Source: Pseudomonadota bacterium
Lineage (GTDB): Bacteria; Myxococcota; Bradymonadia; UBA4248
Length of the DNA stretch: 5,013 bases
Assembly (NCBI GenBank): GCA_017613855.1
Contig: JAGACY010000265.1
Coordinates: forward strand, 1 to 5,013
Direction: 5' to 3'
Of this stretch, positions 1 through 5,013 are shown piece after piece. Under the pieces are notes generated by a model that saw only the letters and a list, made by a program, of their open reading frames with translations, ran no database searches and was not told the origin of the DNA. Numbering within the stretch: position 1 is the first letter of the stretch; the number at the start of each line of letters is the position of its first letter. Position numbers and translations under genes: made by a program.

Positions 1-1
1 C

Positions 2-1288
2 CAGGATCCATGGCCGCTGGAAAATGTAAAACCCTATGTATTCCTGCAGAAAGGCCCCTATAAAATTGCGGTAGTCGGTGTATTGGCAACCGAAACCCCA
101 ATTGCCACGATTGCCGCCAACGTCGAGGGGCTCGAGTTCAAATCCCCTGCGGAAACACTGCGCGAAATCATTCCTGAAATTGTTGAACAGAAACCGGATT
201 TTGTGATTGTCGATGCCCATATTACAGGCCTGCCCGTACCTTTGCCCGAATCGGGAGCAACGGTCACAGATGTCAAATTTGATGGAGAAATCGGTGAAAT
301 TCTTGCACTTCCCGATGACATCAAAAAACACATCAACCTGATTCTGGCAGCCCATTCCCATGAGAGTTTTATTGCCCATGAGGGTGACATCACCGTGATA
401 GAAAACTTCAACAGCGGCCGTGAAATCACGACAATGACACTCGTCGGGGACAAAGACGGCCTGCATATTGACCGTGGTTCAATCAAGAAACACGAGCTCG
501 TTCATGAACCCATTGATGTTGCCTGTGGCCAGGAAAAAGCGCCTCTCAAGCCCATCATGGTCGCAGGCGAAATGCTCATGCCAAGCCAGACCGGTGTCGA
601 TATTGTCGCCAAATACGAAGGGAAAATGTCAGAAAACCGCTGCGACGTCATCGGGTGTTTTACCGAAGATATCAAGAAATCAAGAACTGGTGAGTGTCCC
701 CTCGGGAACATGATAGCTGATGCCATGTGGAGCTATTATCCGCAAGCCGACATGACCCTGCAGAATGCAGGCGGCGTGCGCATCGATATGCCCAAAGGCC
801 AAATCTATCGTGAAAGCCTCAATGCACTCATGCCATTTGACAATTACCTGCATCTCGTCGAAGTAACCGGAGCGGATGTCATCAAAACGCTCAAAATCAG
901 CGCTTCCGGGAAACACGGGCATGACCAGGTTGCCGGTGTTAAATATCAAATCGAAGCTGACTGCAAGAATCCCGAAGATCTGAACGGTGACGGAAAAGTG
1001 GAAGAATGGGAAAACAACTGCCTGTGCGATAATATTCTCATCGGCGGCAAACCGCTCGATCCCCAAAAAACTTACAAAATTGCCACGAGCAATTTTATTA
1101 TCAACGGCGGTGATGACCATCTCGTTGGTTTTGCAAATGCCAAACTCATTGAGGAAGGGCCAGTCATTAAGAAAGTCATCCTCGATTATGTCAGCAAAAA
1201 AGCGGAATGCATGAGCACCGCTTCATTCGTCAATCCGGAACAGCCGAGAATTATCGTTGGTTCATGCGGCGGAAAATTCGCGAAATAA
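2..1288 (+). CDS. 5'-nucleotidase / UshA-family metallophosphoesterase, 5' end cut by the window
   Basis: The reading frame is open from the window edge, so the N-terminus, including the DxH, GDxxD and GNHE metal-binding motifs, lies outside; 428 residues are visible. A TTG at 83 could be taken as a start, but homology-like sequence (ENVKPYVFLQKGPYKIAVVG, typical of the family's metallophosphatase domain) runs through it. Visible residues 70-120 carry two later metal-site motifs: the His of VDAHITG (residue 73) and AAHSH (His118, His120). From about 235 a 5_nucleotid_C domain follows, with GNMIADAMW, QNAGGVR (254-260), MPFDN (277-281) and INGGDDH (near 367-373), the elements that build the substrate pocket. 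The family hydrolyses nucleoside 5'-phosphates or related phosphoesters, usually in the periplasm or on the cell surface. Oddities: an EF-hand-like loop at 326-337 and nine cysteines, which suggest an exported, disulfide-bonded protein. The exact substrate cannot be read from the sequence. Confidence 0.9.
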   Translation, partial: QDPWPLENVKPYVFLQKGPYKIAVVGVLATETPIATIAANVEGLEFKSPAETLREIIPEIVEQKPDFVIVDAHITGLPVPLPESGATVTDVKFDGEIGEILALPDDIKKHINLILAAHSHESFIAHEGDITVIENFNSGREITTMTLVGDKDGLHIDRGSIKKHELVHEPIDVACGQEKAPLKPIMVAGEMLMPSQTGVDIVAKYEGKMSENRCDVIGCFTEDIKKSRTGECPLGNMIADAMWSYYPQADMTLQNAGGVRIDMPKGQIYRESLNALMPFDNYLHLVEVTGADVIKTLKISASGKHGHDQVAGVKYQIEADCKNPEDLNGDGKVEEWENNCLCDNILIGGKPLDPQKTYKIATSNFIINGGDDHLVGFANAKLIEEGPVIKKVILDYVSKKAECMSTASFVNPEQPRIIVGSCGGKFAK

Positions 1289-1290
1289 CC

Positions 1291-1307
1291 TTGGCATAAT
1301 TATTGCG
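1291..1307 (+). promoter_or_regulatory. Candidate sigma-54 (RpoN) -24/-12 promoter for the TPR/PEGA gene
   Basis: TTGGCAT, five bases, then TTGCG matches the sigma-54 consensus YTGGCAC-N5-TTGCW. Both invariant dinucleotides, GG and GC, are present with the required 10-base spacing. The mismatches are T for C at the end of the -24 box and G for W at the end of the -12 box. The element lies two bases after the nucleotidase stop codon, and the predicted start of transcription is an A near 1318, giving a leader of about 64 bases. Sigma-54 promoters need an enhancer-binding activator; its site is not identifiable here and could lie inside the upstream gene. The alternative reading of CATAAT (1295-1300) as a sigma-70 -10 box lacks a matching -35. 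Confidence 0.55.
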
Positions 1308-1324
1308 TTTTAATTTGAGGTTAC

Positions 1325-1343
1325 CAGATCGTTTGATGATCTG
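1325..1343 (+). repeat. Short perfect inverted repeat in the leader of the TPR/PEGA gene
   Basis: CAGATC (1325-1330) and GATCTG (1338-1343) are perfect complements separated by a 7-base loop. The hairpin would form within the first 30 bases of a transcript started at the sigma-54 candidate. There is no run of T after it, so it is not a convincing intrinsic terminator of the upstream gene. It may stabilise the mRNA, serve as an operator half-site pair, or be chance. Confidence 0.35.
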
Positions 1344-1381
1344 ATGTGTTCTGTCAATTTACATCATTAGGATTATAAATC

Positions 1382-2401
1382 ATGCACTATACACGTTCCC
1401 TTATTCTTGCAGCATTGTTGGCTTCAATACCTTGTATTGCGCATGCCGAACTGGTCAATCAGGAACAATTTGAACAGTATATTCTCGAAGGTGTCACCCA
1501 TTACAAAGCGGGTGCAGACAATCCCGAAGAATATCAAGCTGCAATCCAGTCCTTCCAGAAAGCCAAAATGCTCAATAATATTCCCGATGTCACCTACAAT
1601 ATCGGCCGTTGCTACCACATGATGGGTGATTGCGAACATGCCCTTGAATACTATCGGGAATATGCACTTTCCTCTGCAGAAAGTGCTGAAAAAGTGAAAG
1701 GCTACATCGAAGAGCTCTCCAAGCAATGCAACGACCGAACGGGTAAAATCAAGATCACCTGCGTGCCGGAAAATGCCATGATCAGTATTGACGATGCAGA
1801 TCCCATTCCCTGTACGGCAACCCATGATCTCAAAGTCGGTGAACATTCGATTGTCGCCATGGCAGAGCAATACATGCCCGAGCAACGCTCTGTCACGATT
1901 AATCCAGATGACAAGATTATGAAAAATATCGTCATCGAAATGCGCCGCAACGAATCCAACGGCCTCTACCCCACAGATTCGGATTCTGATTCGAATGCAG
2001 CTTCCGATGGTTCCGGACAAACGGGAACCGCAAAGTCACGCGTGAGTGATGCCGTTACAGTCGGTGAAGACAAACCTCTGGGCGCGCTGTTCTGGTCTGG
2101 TATTGTAACATCCGGCGTAGGTCTTATATTCACCATTACAGGAACGGCACTCGTCGCCAATTCCAATGATGAGTTTACCCTTAATAATGAAGGCCCCTTT
2201 GCAGAGCGCAATGAAACCAAATACAACAGTGGCCTGGCTCTGGCGAGTATTGGTATTATAGCAACAACAGCGGGAGCAGTCCTTTTGGTTTTGGACAGAG
2301 TACTCCCGCGGAACAATGATAATCCACAGGCAGTCCGCTTTACGCCTTCGTTTGGTGTCTCTCAGGACTCGGCATCAGCCAATCTCACTGTCACATTTTA
2401 A
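1382..2401 (+). CDS. Exported TPR-PEGA domain protein with two C-terminal hydrophobic helices
   Basis: The product has 339 residues. The ATG is preceded by AGGA (1369-1372) at nine bases and opens a clear Sec signal peptide, with cleavage likely after AHA (residue 22). Residues 27-115 are helical and TPR-like, with a recognisable repeat at about 69-95 (TYNIGRCYHMMGDCEHALEY). Residues 121-187 match the PEGA fold: GKIKITCVPENAMISID, then an LKVGEHSIVAM strand. A polar Asp/Ser linker (191-232) leads to hydrophobic segments at about 236-259 and 284-304, separated by a charged 25-residue loop. The tail (317-339) looks beta-rich and ends in Phe. PEGA and TPR modules are binding or scaffold modules, so a role at the cell envelope is likely, but no enzymatic function is visible. 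Cysteines at 77, 84, 116, 127 and 144 could form disulfides. The same architecture is common in Myxococcota proteins of unknown function (recalled, not searched). Confidence 0.85.
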   Translation: MHYTRSLILAALLASIPCIAHAELVNQEQFEQYILEGVTHYKAGADNPEEYQAAIQSFQKAKMLNNIPDVTYNIGRCYHMMGDCEHALEYYREYALSSAESAEKVKGYIEELSKQCNDRTGKIKITCVPENAMISIDDADPIPCTATHDLKVGEHSIVAMAEQYMPEQRSVTINPDDKIMKNIVIEMRRNESNGLYPTDSDSDSNAASDGSGQTGTAKSRVSDAVTVGEDKPLGALFWSGIVTSGVGLIFTITGTALVANSNDEFTLNNEGPFAERNETKYNSGLALASIGIIATTAGAVLLVLDRVLPRNNDNPQAVRFTPSFGVSQDSASANLTVTF

Positions 2402-2407
2402 TATTTT

Positions 2408-2440
2408 GCGCGCCGTATGGGCAACGCCCATAGGCTGCGC
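2408..2440 (+). repeat. GC-rich imperfect hairpin between the TPR/PEGA gene and the next gene
   Basis: The core is TATGGGC (2416-2422), a three-base loop AAC, and GCCCATA (2426-2432). Below it, GCC (2412-2414) pairs with GGC (2433-2435) around a bulged G2415, and GCGC (2408-2411) pairs with GCGC (2437-2440) around a bulged T2436. That gives 14 base pairs in total. No T-run follows on either strand, so a classical Rho-independent terminator is unlikely. A REP-like palindrome, an mRNA 3'-end stabiliser, or a processing or attenuation structure all remain possible. The GC-rich character continues to about 2471 and contrasts with the AT-rich bases on either side. Confidence 0.6.
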
Positions 2441-2489
2441 AGGCGACGCGTATTCGAAGAAAAGCGGCGCCATTTCGAGAAAATAATCC

Positions 2490-3077
2490 ATGCGCCTATT
2501 CAAAATTATAGCATTCGCCAGTTTGGCCCTCTTTCCTGTCGTGGGTTCTGCCCAAGCACCTGATGATCCCCAGGTTCCACAAGCCAATCCTGCTAAAGAA
2601 ACCATTCAGGTTCAGATCAATCAGCCGTTTGTCTCGAAAACCCTTGGCAATCTGACGCTTCCCTTTATGTGGGAACCGCAGGAGAACGAGGCTCAGAACC
2701 GCCTTGTCGTCACTGAAACACGAACGCATGCACCGGCTGTCCTCACCATCGACCTGCTCAGCCTGCCCCCAATGCTCGACGAATCCTCGATGGCAGCAAG
2801 CATCATCAAATCTGCCGCCAGTCAACTCGGAGTTTCGGATGCAAAAGTCAGCAAAACCGAGGAAAAAACGGAATGCGACAAAAAGAAATGCCCCAAACTG
2901 ACTTTTTATAATACCGATTTTACGGGAACTGAAAATGGCATCGACCGGCGCTGTGCACTCAGCCTGCTGCCAGCTCAAGGGAAAATGCTTGTTTTTACGA
3001 TTTGTGCTGCACCTTCACAAGTTTACACGCCAGATTTGCCCGAAATCCTCAGCCAGGTTTTTCATGGAATGAATTAG
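2490..3077 (+). CDS. Small secreted protein of unknown function with four cysteines
   Basis: I do not recognise a family. The product has 195 residues. The ATG at 2490 opens a Sec signal peptide with cleavage likely after AQA (residue 23); upstream there is only a weak GAGA (2477-2480) as ribosome binding site. After a Pro-rich linker, the mature part reads as alternating strands and helices: LGNLTLPFMWEPQ near 52-64, strands at 71-91, a helix at about 99-113, strands around 136-160 and 166-173, and a final helix at 182-192. This order, with an early 'LP..W' strand and a closing helix, is loosely like PsbP/Mog1/DcrB-type alpha-beta folds; that is a guess from pattern only. Cysteines at 129, 134, 155 and 172 could make two disulfides in the periplasm. 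It lies 88 bases after the TPR/PEGA gene with no clear promoter of its own, so it may be co-transcribed with it. Confidence 0.8.
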   Translation: MRLFKIIAFASLALFPVVGSAQAPDDPQVPQANPAKETIQVQINQPFVSKTLGNLTLPFMWEPQENEAQNRLVVTETRTHAPAVLTIDLLSLPPMLDESSMAASIIKSAASQLGVSDAKVSKTEEKTECDKKKCPKLTFYNTDFTGTENGIDRRCALSLLPAQGKMLVFTICAAPSQVYTPDLPEILSQVFHGMN

Positions 3078-3086
3078 CAATATCAG

Positions 3087-3120
3087 AATACATTCGGCAT
3101 TCGGAATCATAAATGGTATT
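3087..3120 (+). repeat. Heptamer pair (ATTCGGM) within a weak inverted repeat
   Basis: Two tandem heptamers, ATTCGGC and ATTCGGA (3092-3105), follow the stop of the small secreted gene. They are related to the heptamers ATTGCGM and ATTCCGM in the spacer at 4634-4723, and here too the last copy ends in A. They sit in the loop side of a weak stem made by AATACATT (3087-3094) and AATGGTATT (3112-3120, one bulged G). No T-run follows, so terminator function is doubtful. Confidence 0.5.
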
Positions 3121-3142
3121 TCGTTGGTCATTGCAGGGTTCA

Positions 3143-3172
3143 TTGTCTGAGCAATCATTTGTTTTCTACAAT
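3143..3172 (+). promoter_or_regulatory. Candidate sigma-70-type promoter for the lipoprotein gene
   Basis: TTGTCT (3143-3148, four of six consensus bases) and TACAAT (3167-3172, five of six) are separated by 18 bases. Transcription would start near 3179 and give a leader of about 50 bases before the ATG at 3229. The -35 box is weak, and housekeeping promoter rules are less certain outside enterobacteria, so this is a moderate call based on sequence match and position only. Confidence 0.35.
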
Positions 3173-3184
3173 CGGGTTTGCTCA
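3148..3184 (+). repeat. Inverted repeat TGAGCAA / TTGCTCA spanning the candidate -10 box
   Basis: TGAGCAA (3148-3154) and TTGCTCA (3178-3184) are perfect seven-base complements separated by 23 bases. The centres of the arms are 30 bases apart, close to three helical turns. The arms bracket the TACAAT -10 candidate, a position where a bound dimeric regulator could repress. No regulator gene is in the window, and a seven-base pair can arise by chance. Confidence 0.3.
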
Positions 3185-3228
3185 ATCCCCATGACATCAA
3201 TACCGAACACACAACAAAGATAATAATT

Positions 3229-4500
3229 ATGCAAAAATACATCTTATCTTTTGTTTTATTGGGACTTTTTTTTACATCATGTCAAAAAGCAGACAATGCA
3301 CCTGCCCCCGAACCAGCAGCTCCTGAAGTCGTCTGGAAAGAGATCCCCGAGGATGCGATTGCATTTGTACGCATGCACCCCGGAGCAGCACAAAAAAATA
3401 CGTATGCCAATTGGAAACACTACCAGTCGGATGATGGGAAATCCACATGGCGTCTGCAAAATCGCGATATCTCGGACGAAGCGGTTCAATCACTCGAAGC
3501 GTTAATCACCTCTGCTGATAATAATTTGATTCCTGCAGATGGCTATTATACATGCCGTCATCAGGCGAACATGCCTGAGTATCGCATTGAATTTACAAAG
3601 AATCAGAAGAAATATCAGATTATTTCCATCTCCAATTGTCTTAATGCAGCACCATTCAATATTATCGTCGATGGCAAATCCTTTATTCAAAGCACCGGCG
3701 AATTGGGCCAGGCACTGCAAAAGGCATTGAATGATTCGGGCATTGCACTCAAAGTCGGGGAAACTGCCGGCATGATTATGTTTGATAAGCCGCTCGAAAC
3801 GCCTCCGGAGGGTTTCTCAGCTGCAACGGGAGAGAGTCCATCCCTTTGGTTTGACGCCAAATTCCGAACGGACGAAGCTTTTGCACAAGCCATTGCCCCC
3901 ATCGAATCTGCCATTGCAAAGCTTTCACCTCCCGAAATTGCCTGCAATCAAGCCAAAAGCCCGGACTGCAGCACCCTGATGGCTCGCTATACCCTGAAAA
4001 TTGCCGACGCAATGGAATTCCAGTTCTCTGCCACATCATCCGCCGACAAAGTTACTGCCCCCCTTCCTCCGGCGAATGCTTTCGAATCCCTGGCCAAAGC
4101 CATTCAATCTCCCATTGTCACTGCATGGCAGGATGCCGCAGAAAGAACTGAGCCGATTCATTTAAAATGGGCTGATGCGGCCGAATGCAACATGCTCAAA
4201 GGGATTGCCAAATATCTGGAAGCCCCCGAAAATCCTTCCTGTGCCTCATGGACTTTGACCTCCAAAGATTTCCCGACGGCCATCTATTATCCCGGAATTG
4301 ACGCACTCTGGGTCGAACCGGGAAAAGATCTCAAAACCTATTTCGATTCGGTTAACTCGAAACGCAAAGAACTCAAGCAATCCAAAATCAGTTTTTCAAA
4401 ATTCAGCAAACCTTCTGAAAAACGAAATCTCTTTATTCGCCTCGATGGAAAAACCGTTTCATTTCTTACCGGCAAGGATGGGAAAACGAGTATTGAATAA
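3229..4500 (+). CDS. Probable cysteine-rich lipoprotein of unknown function
   Basis: The product has 423 residues. The ATG at 3229 is chosen over a TTG at 3178 because it places a short Lys residue, a hydrophobic core and FTSC right at the N-terminus, as in a type II (lipoprotein) signal peptide with Cys18 as the lipidated residue. Phe at -3 makes the lipobox imperfect. Residues 19-34 are an Ala/Pro/Glu tether. Gln19 after the Cys would favour the outer membrane under E. coli rules. The globular part begins with IPEDAIAFVRMHPG (39-52), which weakly recalls the opening of some DUF3352-like proteins. Besides Cys18 there are six cysteines in three spaced pairs: 109/137, 239/247 and 320/338. The tail from about 376 is Lys/Ser-rich. 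I recognise no catalytic motif or known domain. It has its own candidate promoter in the preceding spacer and a repeat-filled spacer after it, so it is probably transcribed alone. Confidence 0.8.
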   Translation: MQKYILSFVLLGLFFTSCQKADNAPAPEPAAPEVVWKEIPEDAIAFVRMHPGAAQKNTYANWKHYQSDDGKSTWRLQNRDISDEAVQSLEALITSADNNLIPADGYYTCRHQANMPEYRIEFTKNQKKYQIISISNCLNAAPFNIIVDGKSFIQSTGELGQALQKALNDSGIALKVGETAGMIMFDKPLETPPEGFSAATGESPSLWFDAKFRTDEAFAQAIAPIESAIAKLSPPEIACNQAKSPDCSTLMARYTLKIADAMEFQFSATSSADKVTAPLPPANAFESLAKAIQSPIVTAWQDAAERTEPIHLKWADAAECNMLKGIAKYLEAPENPSCASWTLTSKDFPTAIYYPGIDALWVEPGKDLKTYFDSVNSKRKELKQSKISFSKFSKPSEKRNLFIRLDGKTVSFLTGKDGKTSIE

Positions 4501-4512
4501 TGCTTAATGCAC

Positions 4513-4554
4513 AGTTAGCAGTTAGCAGTTAGCAGTTAGCAGTTAGCAGTTAGC
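4513..4554. repeat. Six perfect tandem copies of the heptamer AGTTAGC
   Basis: Forty-two bases consist of AGTTAGC repeated six times without a mismatch, starting 12 bases after the lipoprotein stop codon. A C at 4512 extends the periodicity by one base. The period of seven is not a multiple of three and the array lies between genes, so it is noncoding. Perfect identity points to recent slippage or active maintenance. It resembles the heptanucleotide STRR arrays described in cyanobacterial intergenic DNA. Confidence 0.95.
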
Positions 4555-4633
4555 TAATGGGGGTATTCCCAAGGTTATTCCTAAAAAATGATAGTTATTT
4601 TAGCTTAGACTTCAACTTGAGTTTTGCATTTCA

Positions 4634-4661
4634 ATTGCGCATTGCGAATTGCGCATTGCGA
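4634..4661. repeat. Heptamer array ATTGCGM, four copies
   Basis: The copies are ATTGCGC, ATTGCGA, ATTGCGC and ATTGCGA, which also reads as two identical 14-base units. A fifth, broken unit (ATTAATC) follows. This is the array of copy 1 of the 62-base duplication. TGCGC (4636-4640) can pair with GCGCA (4651-4655), so local hairpins are possible. Confidence 0.9.
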
Positions 4662-4695
4662 ATTAATCAGACTTCCCCTTTAGTTTTGCATCCTA

Positions 4696-4723
4696 ATTCC
4701 GCATTCCGCATTCCGCATTCCGA
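4696..4723. repeat. Heptamer array ATTCCGM, four copies
   Basis: The copies are ATTCCGC three times and then ATTCCGA, followed by the broken unit ATTCATG. This is the array of copy 2 of the 62-base duplication. Compared with copy 1, every unit has C in place of G at the fourth base. The array ends 20 bases before the ATG of the last gene. Confidence 0.9.
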
Positions 4724-4743
4724 ATTCATGATAAGAGTTCACA

Positions 4744-5013
4744 ATGAAAATTAGCATTCTCCCCATAGCATTAGCATTCCTCATGTTGCCGGCAGCAGCT
4801 CAGGCCCAGGATTTAAGCCACTTTCTCGATAAAGTGCTTGCGGCTTCGCAATTGCCGACTTGTGAAGATACTCAAAAAGCACTCGATGCCATTCCCAAAG
4901 ACGAATTCAATGCTGCATTGGAAGAAATAAAAACTCTTAAAGATCAATCACTTCTAAATCAAATCGGAGAAAAGTTCGACCAGATCAATCAGCTATCAGC
5001 CCGATGTCCGAGC
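4744..5013 (+). CDS. Secreted helix-rich protein of unknown function, 3' end cut by the window
   Basis: The frame is open from an ATG at 4744 to the window edge, 90 codons, with no stop seen. AAGAG (4733-4737) sits six bases upstream as a reasonable ribosome binding site. The N-terminus is a Sec signal peptide (MKISILPIALAFLMLPAAAQA) with cleavage likely after AQA at residue 21; there is no lipobox. The mature part that is visible is polar and strongly helical (for example DTQKALDAIPKDEFNAALEEIKTLKD), with Cys40 and Cys88 at either end of a probable helical hairpin, well placed for a disulfide. I do not recognise the family, and the missing C-terminus may hold the informative domain. It is separated from the lipoprotein gene by 243 bases of repeats, so co-transcription is uncertain. 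Confidence 0.8.
   Translation, partial: MKISILPIALAFLMLPAAAQAQDLSHFLDKVLAASQLPTCEDTQKALDAIPKDEFNAALEEIKTLKDQSLLNQIGEKFDQINQLSARCPS

Larger units (their letters stand above)
4607..4730. repeat. 62-base direct duplication in the spacer before the last gene
   Basis: Copy 1 (4607-4668) and copy 2 (4669-4730) are adjacent and align without gaps over 62 bases, with 49 identical positions by hand count. Both start with AGACTTC, share AGTTTTGCAT (4620-4629 and 4682-4691) and end in a heptamer array. Copy 2 ends 13 bases before the ATG of the last gene, so the duplication also forms its upstream region. I see no transposase and no terminal inverted repeats. Confidence 0.85.

Noticed and set aside
680..1120. 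A 146-codon open frame on the - strand
   Set aside because: It lies opposite the conserved 5_nucleotid_C domain and is a shadow of that coding sequence.
1325..1343. Intrinsic terminator for the nucleotidase gene
   Set aside because: The stem is only six base pairs and no T-run follows. It is kept only as an inverted repeat.
1976..1993. GATTCG/GATTCT micro-repeat encoding DSDSDS
   Set aside because: It is a short low-complexity stretch in the flexible linker of the TPR/PEGA protein, expected for such linkers.
1424..2020. A 198-codon open frame on the - strand
   Set aside because: It lies entirely opposite the TPR/PEGA gene, whose signal peptide and domains are clear. The antisense product shows no recognisable domain and ends inside the other gene's coding sequence.
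2496..2978. A 160-codon open frame on the - strand
   Set aside because: It is the antisense of the small secreted protein, which has a convincing signal peptide. The reverse product shows no signal or domain.
3178..3228. A TTG start 17 codons upstream of the lipoprotein ATG
   Set aside because: It would put polar residues before the signal peptide and lies almost at the predicted transcript start, without a ribosome binding site.
4513..4723. Possible CRISPR array
   Set aside because: The units are seven bases long, directly adjacent and without spacers, and no cas genes are present.
4557..4754. A 65-codon open frame on the + strand from ATG at 4557, across the repeat spacer
   Set aside because: It is a translation of the heptamer arrays and the 62-base duplication, has no ribosome binding site, overlaps the start of the real gene at 4744, and gives a low-complexity product with no domain.

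Overview
The window comes from a Gram-negative bacterium. It reads as a run of exported proteins, all on the + strand. There are three complete genes, a first gene cut by the left edge and a fifth cut by the right edge. The best taxonomic hint is the second gene: signal peptide, TPR-like helices, a PEGA-like domain, an acidic linker, two C-terminal hydrophobic helices and a short beta-rich tail ending in Phe. That layout is common in Myxococcota and related deltaproteobacterial lineages. A close sigma-54 promoter match and abundant cysteines in the secreted proteins fit such a host, but the assignment is an inference. I see no RNA genes, insertion sequences, phage genes or CRISPR array.

Layout: 2-1288 is the C-terminal part of a 5'-nucleotidase/UshA-family enzyme, the only gene with a confident function. 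A sigma-54-like -24/-12 promoter lies two bases after its stop codon and probably drives the TPR/PEGA protein (1382-2401). A GC-rich intergenic stretch with a strong imperfect hairpin (2408-2440) follows. Next is a small secreted protein of unknown function with four cysteines (2490-3077). A 151-base spacer, carrying a short heptamer repeat, a plausible sigma-70-type promoter and an inverted repeat around its -10 box, leads to a probable lipoprotein with three spaced cysteine pairs (3229-4500).

The spacer 4501-4743 is the most unusual part. It holds six perfect copies of AGTTAGC. It then has a 62-base direct duplication, and each half contains four heptamers of the form ATT-S-C-G-M. One base differs between the halves, and it differs identically in all four heptamers. 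A third heptamer variant (ATTCGGM) lies in the spacer before 3229. These resemble the heptanucleotide short tandem repeats (STRR) known in cyanobacterial intergenic DNA. The window ends in the first 90 codons of another secreted, helix-rich protein (4744 onward).

Nothing in the sequence shows that these genes form one pathway. Their shared property is export to the periplasm or outer membrane. No convincing new multi-gene system is visible. The items most worth following up are the heptamer arrays, the sigma-54 promoter, the EF-hand-like insert in the nucleotidase and the cysteine-rich lipoprotein.
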